A stretch of DNA of 64,000 nucleotides, from contig JAHPZH010000004.1 in NCBI GenBank assembly GCA_019058315.1, positions 434,001-498,000 of the forward strand. The letters run 5' to 3'. Positions 27,668 to 36,141 of this stretch are shown here, in pieces (within the stretch, counting starts at the first letter, position 1; each line of letters starts with the position of its first letter). Origin of the DNA: Candidatus Helarchaeota archaeon. Its GTDB lineage: Archaea > Asgardarchaeota > Lokiarchaeia > Helarchaeales > RDOG01. A program made the position numbers and the translations under genes. The notes below the pieces were generated by a model, which was not told the DNA's origin, made no database searches, and saw only the letters and a program-made list of their open reading frames with translations.

Positions 27668-29146
27668 TTAGCTTTTATTCTTCAACCCCCCTTCAATCAT
27701 ATTTGGTAATTTAATTATAAAAGTCGTTCCTACTCCAACTTTGCTTTCGAATTCTATTGTACCTTTATGTAACTCAATTATATCTTTCACAATTGGCAAA
27801 CCCAATCCAATCCCTTTAGCTTTAGTACTAAAAAGTGGTTCAAATATCTTTTGATAATTTTCTTCTGGAATCCCTACCCCTGTATCTTCAAAATATAATT
27901 CTATCATATTATCAATTTTTTTCGTTTTAATAACAATAATACCACCTTTTGGCATAGCTTGGATTGAATTGGTGATTAAATTCTGAAAAACTTGTTGTAA
28001 TTTAATCGGATCTATGAGACATTTTGGCAATTTTGAATCTAAATCTAATTCTATAATTATCGATGCAGGAACATTAATGTTTGAAAGAGTTGCCTTAATT
28101 AATGAATTAATATCTCTCATTTCAAGGATTGGTGAACTTACTCTAGCAAAATCAAGTAAATCCTTTAAGATCCTGTTAGACTTCTCCACTTCTCTTTGTA
28201 ATATATTAAGATGTTTCCTGACTTTTTTGTCACCATTTTTAAATCTCATATTTATAAAATAAATTGAATTACTGATTACTCCCAGAGGATTACGAAGTTC
28301 GTGACCTACACTTCCTGCAAGTTTTCCCACGGCAGCTAATTTTTCCTTACGTATCAATTCTTTTTGAGCTTCCTTAAGTTCTTTTGTTCTTTCTTCTATT
28401 TTTGTCTCTAATTCTTCATTAAGAAGACGAAGTGCCACTTCCATGTTCTTCCTTTCTGTTATATCCCGCAAAGAAGCAATACACGCCCTCTCACCCTTCC
28501 AACCCGTCTTAACTACCCTCATCTCTACTATCTTGGTCTCACCTTTTCTACTAACAACATTTATTTCGGTATTTTCTCCTACTACAACCGGAAAACCGAA
28601 TAGTTCTCCTATTAGATTTTCCCTATTACGATCAAAAAGGGATTCTGAAGCAGGATTAGCAAAAAGAACTACTCCATTTTTATCTACAACTACAACGCCA
28701 TCTGAGTTTTTTTCAATGAGAGTTCGGAATTTATCTTCACTTTGTCTTAGTCTATGTTCAAGTTGTTTACGCTCGATAGATCGTATCAAAGTCGGTTTTA
28801 ATAAATATTCAATAAAATTTTCTTTGATTAAATAATCTTGTGCTCCTTCTTTTAATGCTCTAAATCCTAATTTTTCATCATCTAGAGCTGTCAATATTAT
28901 TATTGGTATATTCGGAGCATAATTATAGGTCTTTTTAAATGTTTCAAATCCATAACTATCTGGAAGAGTAAGGTCTAGTATAATTACATCAATATCGCTA
29001 TTGGCTAAAATTTTAAAAGCTTCAGATAAATTTGTTTTGTGGGTTAATTGAAAAAAATCCTCGTCAACTGATAATAATTCCTTTATTAATCTGGCATCTC
29101 CAGGATTATCTTCAACCAGTAATATCCTAATTAGTCTATCTTCCAT
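27668..29146 (-). CDS. Hybrid histidine kinase, REC-PAS-HisKA-HATPase
   Basis: 492 residues. The receiver (about 7-125) has VEDNPGDARLI at the acidic pocket and D in VIILDLTLPDSYG. One PAS (about 137-245) is followed by a coiled coil (LNEELETKIEERTKELKEAQ), HisKA with GHELRNPLGVISNS, and HATPase with DTGVGI and GIGLGL. The VEDNPGDARLI receiver type is common in cytoplasmic phytochrome-type systems. No membrane segments. ATG 29146 opens the gene 111 bp after kaiC, with nothing recognisable in the gap. It is in the same direction as the KaiBC genes and could be part of their output, which is unproven. Confidence 0.92.
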   Translation of the reverse strand: MEDRLIRILLVEDNPGDARLIKELLSVDEDFFQLTHKTNLSEAFKILANSDIDVIILDLTLPDSYGFETFKKTYNYAPNIPIIILTALDDEKLGFRALKEGAQDYLIKENFIEYLLKPTLIRSIERKQLEHRLRQSEDKFRTLIEKNSDGVVVVDKNGVVLFANPASESLFDRNRENLIGELFGFPVVVGENTEINVVSRKGETKIVEMRVVKTGWKGERACIASLRDITERKNMEVALRLLNEELETKIEERTKELKEAQKELIRKEKLAAVGKLAGSVGHELRNPLGVISNSIYFINMRFKNGDKKVRKHLNILQREVEKSNRILKDLLDFARVSSPILEMRDINSLIKATLSNINVPASIIIELDLDSKLPKCLIDPIKLQQVFQNLITNSIQAMPKGGIIVIKTKKIDNMIELYFEDTGVGIPEENYQKIFEPLFSTKAKGIGLGLPIVKDIIELHKGTIEFESKVGVGTTFIIKLPNMIEGGLKNKS

Positions 29147-29257
29147 TTCTTTTTTTCCATTAATTTTTATTCAATAACCTATATACTTTTTTAAATTAAT
29201 TCTAAATCTTTCAGATTTACTCATAATTCAAACCATTTATTCAATTCATTTTTTTTA

Positions 29258-30778
29258 TTATTGTCTCTTGAATAATTCATCAATTTTGCCAATTTCCTCC
29301 ATTTCAATATGAGTTGGACTTCCAGCAATAATCCCGATTACATTTTTGAAAGGGTTACCAATATGTAATCCTTTATTATCAATGATAATTTCACGAATGT
29401 CTTTATCATGCATAGAACCACGCATTTTAAGGACTGCTAATCCCCTATGCATTTTTCCGTACATTTCAACATATCTAAGTAAGATAATAAGATCGGTTAT
29501 TGTGGATATATGCATTTCTGTAATGGAAGTGCCACCCATTAAAGTTGGAGTAGTAGCTGTGAAAAGTCCGGCAATTTCTTTTTGTTTTATAAATGAAGTT
29601 ATTCCAATTACGAATTCTCGGAAACTTTTTTTTGTAGAAACACGTTCTAAAGCAGACAAGCTATCAATTGCAATGCGTTCTGGCTTAAAATCATTTATAA
29701 CTCTTTTTAAATTTATTAAATGATCTTCTAAATTAGCACTTTCTGGATATACACAAACAACTTTAAGTTTGCCTTCTTCTTCAAATGGAACAAAATTTAT
29801 TCCCCAACCTAGTGCATTTCTAAAAAGTTGTTGTCGGCTCTCCTCAAATGCAAAATATATACAATTTTCTCCTCTTTCTAGTCCACCATTTATAAACATT
29901 GTAGACATGAGGGTTTTTCCAGTTCCTGTAGCACCTGAAATAAGAATGATTGAATCTCTATAAAATCCACCCCCACACATTTCATCTAATTCTTTTATAC
30001 CCGAATAAATACGAATATTTGAGGATTCTTGTTTCAACTCAATTGCGGAAAGTGGGATGACTATAATGCCTTCATTTGGTATAATTGTAAAAGGAAATTC
30101 TCCCTTTTGATGATAAGTTCCCCGAAATTTCAGAATTTCTACAGTGCGACGACGTTCTTCATCATCCAAAACATTACGTAAAATAACCACATTATCTGTA
30201 ACAAATTCTTCGACATCCAACCGTGTAACAGAACCATATTCGTCGATTCTCTCTGCTGTTAAAATAGATGTGACTTTTAATTTTTTTAAAGTTGAAGCTA
30301 ATCTAAATATTTCATCCCGTACAACTGAGTGATCTTTAAACTGAGAAAAAATTGCACCTAAAGAGTCTAAAGAAATTCGTTTTGCGTTAATTTTCTGGAT
30401 AGCATATGTAATTCTGGATAATAAAGCTTCCAAATCATAATCACCCGTTACAATTTTCTTCATTCCTGGTTCGGGAGATGCATTTACAAATAACCATTTA
30501 CCATTTCCCTCCCATTTTTCTATATCCCAATCAAAACCTAACATATTTTCGCGGATATCTTCAGGAGTTTCTTCGAAAGTAACAAAAACCCCATTTTCAT
30601 TTGATTTTATAATTCCCTCTGCAAGAAATTGAGCAGCAAAAACTGTTTTTGCGCTACCTGATGTTCCTGTAACGAGTGTAGTACGAAATTTCGGCAAACC
30701 TCCATCAGAAATTATATCAAAACCTGGAATTCCAGTAGGTATTTTTTGAATTTGTTTATTCTTTTTATCTTCCTTCAT
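29258..30778 (-). CDS. kaiC: Circadian-clock-type ATPase KaiC, copy 1
   Basis: A 506-residue double-RecA KaiC. CI has Walker A GTSGSAKT (38-45) and catalytic E69-E70. CII has Walker A GATGTGKT (282-289) and E312-E313. The CII phosphorylation triad of cyanobacterial KaiC (T426, S431, T432) is preserved as T420, S425 and T426 within SITEMHIST. The tail after the AGSP segment is about nine residues shorter than in Synechococcus KaiC, consistent with the lack of KaiA here. It overlaps kaiB by 4 bp. Autokinase and ATPase activity are expected from the family; timekeeping in this organism is not shown. Confidence 0.95.
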   Translation of the reverse strand: MKEDKKNKQIQKIPTGIPGFDIISDGGLPKFRTTLVTGTSGSAKTVFAAQFLAEGIIKSNENGVFVTFEETPEDIRENMLGFDWDIEKWEGNGKWLFVNASPEPGMKKIVTGDYDLEALLSRITYAIQKINAKRISLDSLGAIFSQFKDHSVVRDEIFRLASTLKKLKVTSILTAERIDEYGSVTRLDVEEFVTDNVVILRNVLDDEERRRTVEILKFRGTYHQKGEFPFTIIPNEGIIVIPLSAIELKQESSNIRIYSGIKELDEMCGGGFYRDSIILISGATGTGKTLMSTMFINGGLERGENCIYFAFEESRQQLFRNALGWGINFVPFEEEGKLKVVCVYPESANLEDHLINLKRVINDFKPERIAIDSLSALERVSTKKSFREFVIGITSFIKQKEIAGLFTATTPTLMGGTSITEMHISTITDLIILLRYVEMYGKMHRGLAVLKMRGSMHDKDIREIIIDNKGLHIGNPFKNVIGIIAGSPTHIEMEEIGKIDELFKRQ

Positions 30779-31080
30779 TTTTTTTCACTCTTATTATCTG
30801 TTTTAGCTTGATTTATTAACTCCAAACCTACTAAAACCTTCTCTCTATCAGATAAATCACCAATAATCATTCGAAGTGGAGGAGGTAATTTTTTAATCAA
30901 AGTTGGTGTAGCTAATATTTTTTCATCCTCAGCTAATTGTGGACTTTCTAGAACATTAATAATTTTCAATTCATATTTTCCTTTTAAATCGGATTCACAT
31001 ATTTGACATAGATTCGAAATAGCTTTCTGGGACCTTGAACTATCACCTGTTATGTATAATCTTAAAATATATTTTTCCAA
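30775..31080 (-). CDS. kaiB: KaiB, copy 1
   Basis: A 101-residue KaiB. Marks are YILRLYITGDS at the start, INVLESPQLAEDEKILATPT in the middle, and LPPPLRMIIGDLSDREKVLVGLEL, all near-consensus. The family binds the phosphorylated KaiC ring after a fold switch to a thioredoxin-like form. The TTG start at 31080 has AGTGA 5 nt upstream. The stop overlaps kaiC copy 1 by 4 bp, so the pair is translationally coupled, and a short Lys-rich tail ends the protein. Confidence 0.95.
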   Translation of the reverse strand: MEKYILRLYITGDSSRSQKAISNLCQICESDLKGKYELKIINVLESPQLAEDEKILATPTLIKKLPPPLRMIIGDLSDREKVLVGLELINQAKTDNKSEKK

Positions 31081-31129
31081 ATCAATTCACTAAGTTCATT
31101 TATTCTGTATTTTATTTCATTTACAATAT

Positions 31130-32653
31130 TTATTCGTTAAACATATCTCTAAATCGCTCAATTTCATCTTTAGTAAAATGTTGTGGAACTCCTGACAAAA
31201 TACCTGTGATATTTCTAAATGGTTTTCCTATATGCATCCCTTGATTATCAATAGTGAACTCTCGAATTTGTTTATCGTGTATAGATCCTCTCATTTTAAG
31301 TACTGTTATACCTCGCCGCATTTCTCCAAACATTTCTACATATCGAAGTAATATAATAGAATCTGTAATAGTTGATATGTGAGTCTCCGTTATAGAAGTG
31401 CCACCCATTAATGAAGGAGTAGTAGATGTAAAAAGACCTGCAATTTCTTGATGTTTTATAAACGATGTTATACCAATTACAAACTCACGAAATCCCTTGG
31501 GTATCGAAACTCGTTCGAGGGCAGAAAGACTATCCACTGCTATACGATTTGGTTTAAACTCTTGGATGATTTTCCTTATTTTAATAAGATGGTCTTCGAG
31601 ACCAGCAGTTTCAGGATATTCACAAACAACCTTAATTTTACCAAGTTTCTCCATTTCCTCAAAATTAATTCCCCAACCAATTGCATTTCTAAAAAGTTGT
31701 TCTCTACTTTCCTCAAAGGCAAATAATAGACATTTTTCACCATTTTTCGCACCACCAGCAATAAATTCGGTTACCATAAGTGTTTTACCAGTTCCTGTAG
31801 CACCTGATACTAGGATAATAGAATCTCGAAAGATTCCGCCACCACACATCCCATCTAAAGTGATATTGCCAGATGAAATGCGTACCTCAGAAGATTTTTG
31901 TTTTAATTCAATTGCAGAAAGTGGTATCACTATAATCCCTTGATTCGGAATAATTGTAAAGGGATATTCTCCTTTATTATGAGTTGCACCCCTGAACTTA
32001 AGTATCTCCATCGTTCTACGACGTTTTTCTCCTTCTAGAACATTTCTTAGAATTACCACGTTATCTGAAACAAATTCTTCTACACCATAACGAGCAATTT
32101 CACCATATTCTTGAATCCTTTCCGCTGTTAAAATAACCGTTACTCTCAATTTCTTAAAAGCTGAAGCAATACGGAAAAGTTCTTTACGAATATTTGTAGT
32201 ATCAGTGAATTGGGTAAAAATTGCGCTAATTGAATCCATAGCAACTCGTTTTGCTCCAACTTTATTAATGGCATGTTCAATACGAACTAAAAGAGCCCCT
32301 AAATTAAATTCTCCGGCTTCAATATTCTCAATTTCTGGAACTGGTGATGCATCTACAAAAACCCATTTTCCATCTTTTTCCCATCTAACTATATCAAAAC
32401 CTAGACTAATCATATTTCTTCTTATATCATTAGGGGATTCTTCAAAAGTAATAAAAACGCAATTAGCATTAAATTTTTCAATGCCTTTAGCAAGAAATTG
32501 TACAGCAAAGACTGTTTTAGCGCTACCTGAAGATCCCGTAACCAATGTTGTACGTTCTTTGGGAAGACCTCCATCGGAAATAATGTCAAACCCTGTTATT
32601 CCAGTTTTAATTTTTTCGACTGGTAATAGTTGTTCTATTATCATTTTTTTCAC
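31130..32653 (-). CDS. kaiC: KaiC, copy 2
   Basis: A 507-residue double-domain KaiC paralogue of the downstream copy. CI has GSSGSAKT and the FEES pair, CII has GATGTGKT and FEES, and the phosphosite motif is SITETHIST with all three acceptor residues kept (near 421-427). The C-terminal tail after LSGVP is again short. The gene is 10 bp after kaiB copy 2. Two complete kaiB-kaiC pairs in tandem suggest duplication of the whole unit followed by divergence, and possibly mixed hexamers or two separately tuned switches. Confidence 0.95.
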   Translation of the reverse strand: MKKMIIEQLLPVEKIKTGITGFDIISDGGLPKERTTLVTGSSGSAKTVFAVQFLAKGIEKFNANCVFITFEESPNDIRRNMISLGFDIVRWEKDGKWVFVDASPVPEIENIEAGEFNLGALLVRIEHAINKVGAKRVAMDSISAIFTQFTDTTNIRKELFRIASAFKKLRVTVILTAERIQEYGEIARYGVEEFVSDNVVILRNVLEGEKRRRTMEILKFRGATHNKGEYPFTIIPNQGIIVIPLSAIELKQKSSEVRISSGNITLDGMCGGGIFRDSIILVSGATGTGKTLMVTEFIAGGAKNGEKCLLFAFEESREQLFRNAIGWGINFEEMEKLGKIKVVCEYPETAGLEDHLIKIRKIIQEFKPNRIAVDSLSALERVSIPKGFREFVIGITSFIKHQEIAGLFTSTTPSLMGGTSITETHISTITDSIILLRYVEMFGEMRRGITVLKMRGSIHDKQIREFTIDNQGMHIGKPFRNITGILSGVPQHFTKDEIERFRDMFNE

Positions 32654-32663
32654 CTCTTTTTTT

Positions 32664-32945
32664 TTAATCTGTAAAAGTCTCTAAATCAAGTCCTAACAAA
32701 ACCTTGTCTTTATTAGAGAGATCACCTATGATTCTTCGTATTGGTGGAGGTAGTTCTTTAATTAATGCAGGTGTGGCGATGATTTTCTCATCCTCAGCTA
32801 ATTGTGGTCTTTCGAGAACATCAATTATCTCGATTTCATATTTATCCTTTAAATTTTCCTCACACATACGACGTAAGTTAATAATTGCTCTCTCAGATTG
32901 TGGCGTATGGCCTGTAATGTATAACCTCAACAAAGATTTATTCAT
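32664..32945 (-). CDS. kaiB: KaiB, copy 2
   Basis: A 93-residue KaiB with LRLYITGHTPQSERAIINL, VLERPQLAEDEKIIATP and LPPPIRRIIGDLSNKDKVLLGLDL. It lacks the charged C-terminal extension of copy 1. GGAGGT lies 7 nt before ATG 32945, inside a 27-codon reading frame that ends ATGA on the kaiB start. The downstream kaiC follows after 10 bp. Confidence 0.95.
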   Translation of the reverse strand: MNKSLLRLYITGHTPQSERAIINLRRMCEENLKDKYEIEIIDVLERPQLAEDEKIIATPALIKELPPPIRRIIGDLSNKDKVLLGLDLETFTD

Positions 32946-33025
32946 AAAATACCTCCATTTAAAGAAATTTTTTTATTTTTTGAAAAGTAATTTTTTAAAT
33001 TTAATTTAAACGCTAATTTTACCAT
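32942..33025 (-). CDS. Small ORF coupled to kaiB (27 residues)
   Basis: An ATG at 33025 preceded by GGAGGA (within 33029-33036) opens a 27-residue frame, MVKLAFKLNLKNYFSKNKKI then SLNGGIL, whose TGA overlaps the kaiB ATG. Its last codons contain the kaiB Shine-Dalgarno sequence. The peptide is basic and amphipathic. The good initiation site and the overlap favour a translated leader that couples kaiB to the genes upstream, but it is too short for recognisable conservation. Confidence 0.45.
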   Translation of the reverse strand: MVKLAFKLNLKNYFSKNKKISLNGGIL

Positions 33026-33026
33026 T

Positions 33027-33113
33027 TTAATCCTCCATTTGTATTTTAATTCTATTTTCATGTTCTGTCTCAATTTTTTTTGAATGATTTGATTTTCTAA
33101 ATATATTATTCAT
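33027..33113 (-). CDS. Possible small ORF after the receiver gene (28 residues)
   Basis: A 28-residue frame starts at ATG 33113 inside the last codons of the REC gene and ends TAA one base before the ATG of the next small frame. It is highly polar (MNNIFRKSNHSKKIETEHEN). No clear Shine-Dalgarno sequence precedes it, so translation would depend on reinitiation. It may be chance. Confidence 0.25.
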   Translation of the reverse strand: MNNIFRKSNHSKKIETEHENRIKIQMED

Positions 33114-34011
33114 AGATTTTTTCCTCGATAATTCTTTTATCCTCTTTTCTTCTGTCGGATTCGCTCCATAGAGATTGTTTTGCAATCATTGAGTATTTAC
33201 GATAATAAGATACTAAGTATCCCATAAGTTTGAGTGCTAAAAAATGCCCTTCCTCGGTATATACCACCGATTTCTGATAAGGGCTAGAATTAATCTTCTT
33301 TTTTAAAGCATGACTATGAATTTCTACGACATCTCTTGGTCCTGCATTTAAAAATCCCATTTCCTCAGCTATAGCTCTGAGTTGTTCGTTTGTATTATGT
33401 TTTACCTTATAGATCCGTTGCTCAATCGCCAATTCTATTAAATTTTCATATTTTTTAACTAATTTATAAAAATTATCTGGCAGGGATTCACGTAAAGGTG
33501 CTAAACCATAAAGACGAGCTGTGACAACAGTTTTAGGAAAATCTGACAAGCGTTCGAGTAATTCCAACTCATTCTGCTCTAACTTGCGTAATTCTATAGA
33601 CTCTAGTTTAACTAACAAGTGTTTTCTTTCAATGGAATGTCGTAATGCGCTCTTTAAAATTGAAGTATCTACCAATCCCTTTATTAAATAATCTTGCGCT
33701 CCCTCTCTTATTGCCTGGATCGATAGATCGTCATCATTTGTTCCAGTCAATATTATAATTGGCACTTTTGGAACGATAGAATTTATTCTAGAAAATGTTT
33801 TAATCCCCTGACTATCTGGTAGTCCAAGATCAAGCAAAATTATATCAAAAGTTTCCTCTTCAAGATATTTTATAGCTTTTGATAGAGAATTTGCGCACTT
33901 TAAATTTGCGTCTAGCTTTGTATCGGATAATAATTCCTTTATAAGTCGTATATCTGCTAAGTTATCTTCAATTAATAAAATTTTATGCTCTATATTATCC
34001 ATAAACTTCAC
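33106..34011 (-). CDS. Response regulator with unknown C-terminal helical domain
   Basis: 301 residues. The receiver (about 5-128) has LIEDNLADIRLI, phospho-acceptor D in IILLDLGLPDSQG, LTGTND and DYLIKG. After a short coiled coil, residues about 150-280 form a mostly helical domain with TARLYGLAPLRESLPDNFY, an AIEQRIYKV helix, a GPRDVVEIHSHALK segment and a GHFLALKLMGYLV helix. I do not recognise it; it is not a DNA-binding or GGDEF domain. Its position directly upstream of kaiB and its 4-bp overlap with an Rcp1-like receiver suggest it connects the clock or stressosome with kinases. Confidence 0.85.
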   Translation of the reverse strand: MKFMDNIEHKILLIEDNLADIRLIKELLSDTKLDANLKCANSLSKAIKYLEEETFDIILLDLGLPDSQGIKTFSRINSIVPKVPIIILTGTNDDDLSIQAIREGAQDYLIKGLVDTSILKSALRHSIERKHLLVKLESIELRKLEQNELELLERLSDFPKTVVTARLYGLAPLRESLPDNFYKLVKKYENLIELAIEQRIYKVKHNTNEQLRAIAEEMGFLNAGPRDVVEIHSHALKKKINSSPYQKSVVYTEEGHFLALKLMGYLVSYYRKYSMIAKQSLWSESDRRKEDKRIIEEKIYE

Positions 34012-34454
34012 TCCAATGGTAATTTAACAATTGTAAACCAAAAATCTTCAATTGATTTTATTACTCTAATGAACTTTTCAAGTTCAACCGGTTTTGTCAC
34101 ATAGGCGTTAGCATGTAAATTATAACTTTTAAATACATCTTCTTCGGCTCTAGATGTCGTTAAAACAACTATAGGAATTCTCTTAAGGTTATCGTTACTT
34201 TTTATTTCTGCTAAAACCTCACGTCCATCCTTTTTAGGTAGGTTAAGATCAAGGAGAATCAAGTCTGGCCGAGGTGCATATAAATATTTACCTTTTTTGA
34301 GTAGAAAATCTAAGGCTTCAACACCATTATAGGCAACATGTAAATTATTAATCACTTTACCCTCTTTTAAGGCCTCTTGTGTTAATCTTACATCTCCTTG
34401 GTTATCTTCTACCAATAATATCTCAATATTTCTAACTGTATTTTTATCATTCAT
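34008..34454 (-). CDS. Rcp1-like single-domain response regulator
   Basis: 148 residues of the receiver subtype found with phytochrome-like kinases: LLVEDNQGDVRLTQEAL, phospho-acceptor D in LILLDLNLPKKDG, LTTSRAEEDV and YVTKPVELEKF, with a short C-terminal extension. It overlaps its partner kinase (34451) by 4 bp, the standard arrangement for this kinase/receiver pair. Confidence 0.94.
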   Translation of the reverse strand: MNDKNTVRNIEILLVEDNQGDVRLTQEALKEGKVINNLHVAYNGVEALDFLLKKGKYLYAPRPDLILLDLNLPKKDGREVLAEIKSNDNLKRIPIVVLTTSRAEEDVFKSYNLHANAYVTKPVELEKFIRVIKSIEDFWFTIVKLPLE

Positions 34455-35905
34455 AATTTTTCATCCTTCAATAAAATTTCATTTTTAATTTCAATTCTTT
34501 CTGGAATTGTGAAATAAAACGTTGCTCCCTCCCCAAGTTGCGAATCCACCCAAATTTTCCCCTTATGACGTTCAACAATTTTCTTACATAGAGCTAGACC
34601 TATCCCAGTCCCTGGATATTCTTCTCTAGTGTGTAATCTCTGGAATATAACAAAAATACGTTCAAAATATTCTGGATCTATACCAATACCATTATCTTGA
34701 ACTGAAAAAATCCAATTCTCATTTTTATTCTCAGCTGAGATGAGAATTCGTGGAGGTGCTTTATTACGGAACTTAATAGCATTGCTAATAAGATTTTGAA
34801 ATAGTTGTTCCATCTGTGATCCATCAGCCATAACTTCAGGTAAAGAATTTCGGATAATTATGGCTGAATTCTCTTCGATTAATTTTGTCAAATTATTAAG
34901 TGCTCTATCCAAAATTTTATCGCAATCAACTCGATCAAAAGGTTTACCTCTTGTTCCCACTCTTGAGTAAGTTAATAAATCATTAATAAGTTGTTTCATT
35001 CTGTTTGTCCCATCAACAGCATAATAAATGAAATCATCTGCTTCGTCATCAAGTTTACCTTTATAACGCTTTGCTAGAAGCTGAACATAACTTGAAATCA
35101 TTCGTAAGGGTTCTTGTAAGTCGTGAGAAGCTATATATGCGAATTGTTCTAACTCTTTATTTGAAATTTCTAACCTATTTAAAATGATTTTTAATTTTTC
35201 CTCTGCTCTCTTACGATCGGATATATCTATTCCTACTCCTATCAGAAATATATCTTTATGTATTTCCTTATATTTTCCCATAAAGTAAAAAGGAGTTGAA
35301 ATACCGTTTTTTGATATAAAATTTATTTCAAAATTTAATCTCCCTTTATCAAAAACTTCTTTTAATTTATCATTTAGTATATTTTTCTCTAAAAAAAAAT
35401 CAAGGATGTTCATATTTGAAATTTCTTTTAAAGAATACCCAGAAATTTTTTCTAAGTTTTTATTCCACCTTATAAGTCTTCTATTTTTATCAATTATAAA
35501 AAAAATACCTGGTAAACTATTTATTATAAACTTAGATAGATTTTTTTCTCTTTGTAAATCTTTTTTCATATGGTTACGAATTCTTTCTTTAGAGTGTTCC
35601 AGTTCCAATGTTAGGGATAACATTCCTTTATTTGTTTCTGTCAGTTCCGTTTGTAAAGTCTGTATGGTATTTTCTGCTTCCTTAAGTTTTCTTTTTAATT
35701 CTTTGACGCTCATAGTTAATACTTCTTGAATGTTTCGAAGTTCCAGGGTACGTTGCTCGACTTGCTGTTCTAATTTCTCATTAGCTTTTTCCAATTCCAA
35801 TGTCAAAACCATAATTCCCTTATTAGTTTCCTCCAATTCTATTTGTAAGGAGCGAACTATATTTCTCTCTTCTTGCAATTGTTTTTGTAATTTATTATTG
35901 CTCAT
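34451..35905 (-). CDS. PAS histidine kinase, phytochrome-type HisKA
   Basis: 484 residues. Residues 1-125 are a coiled coil holding two copies of an ETNKG-x3-LTLELE motif (about 24-45 and 84-105). A PAS domain covers about 127-232. HisKA has the phytochrome-kinase H-box IASHDLQEPLRMI, and HATPase has DNGIGI and GTGIGLAL. No membrane segments. It overlaps the Rcp1-like receiver gene downstream and a 45-residue frame upstream by 4 bp or less. The ETN-G motif also occurs in the kinase at 36142, suggesting a shared assembly or docking element. Confidence 0.93.
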   Translation of the reverse strand: MSNNKLQKQLQEERNIVRSLQIELEETNKGIMVLTLELEKANEKLEQQVEQRTLELRNIQEVLTMSVKELKRKLKEAENTIQTLQTELTETNKGMLSLTLELEHSKERIRNHMKKDLQREKNLSKFIINSLPGIFFIIDKNRRLIRWNKNLEKISGYSLKEISNMNILDFFLEKNILNDKLKEVFDKGRLNFEINFISKNGISTPFYFMGKYKEIHKDIFLIGVGIDISDRKRAEEKLKIILNRLEISNKELEQFAYIASHDLQEPLRMISSYVQLLAKRYKGKLDDEADDFIYYAVDGTNRMKQLINDLLTYSRVGTRGKPFDRVDCDKILDRALNNLTKLIEENSAIIIRNSLPEVMADGSQMEQLFQNLISNAIKFRNKAPPRILISAENKNENWIFSVQDNGIGIDPEYFERIFVIFQRLHTREEYPGTGIGLALCKKIVERHKGKIWVDSQLGEGATFYFTIPERIEIKNEILLKDEKL

Positions 35906-36039
35906 AGAACACCCCGCATCACAATTTCTCCAGTTCTATCACCGATTGAGGCGAGATTTGACTCATTAAGCTCAGTCAGTAAAAAAAATATGGTATTTTT
36001 TTGTCCTTTAAGTCGATTTTTTAATTTTTTAATGTTCAT
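35902..36039 (-). CDS. Small conserved-looking ORF between kinases (45 residues)
   Basis: ATG 36039 with AGGGA a few bases upstream opens a 45-residue frame (MNIKKLKNRLKGQKNTIFFL, then LTELNESNLASIGDRTGEIV) that ends ATGA on the start of the downstream kinase. A basic N-terminus precedes a hydrophobic stretch and an acidic C-terminal half. The good start signal and the 4-bp coupling with 34451 make a real gene likely. No family is recognised. Confidence 0.55.
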   Translation of the reverse strand: MNIKKLKNRLKGQKNTIFFLLTELNESNLASIGDRTGEIVMRGVL

Positions 36040-36141
36040 TAAAATCCCTAACATATTAAAAAGAATTTTCTATCTTTATATAAATCTAATAATATTTTTT
36101 GTAAAATTGAATAAGTAGAACTATATTTTTTCGAAATCAAT

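Noticed and set aside
26324..32684. Several plus-strand ORFs of 80-160 residues opposite the kinases and KaiC genes
   Set aside because: All mirror strongly conserved coding sequence on the minus strand, are Ser/Phe/Leu-rich, and lack Shine-Dalgarno sites.
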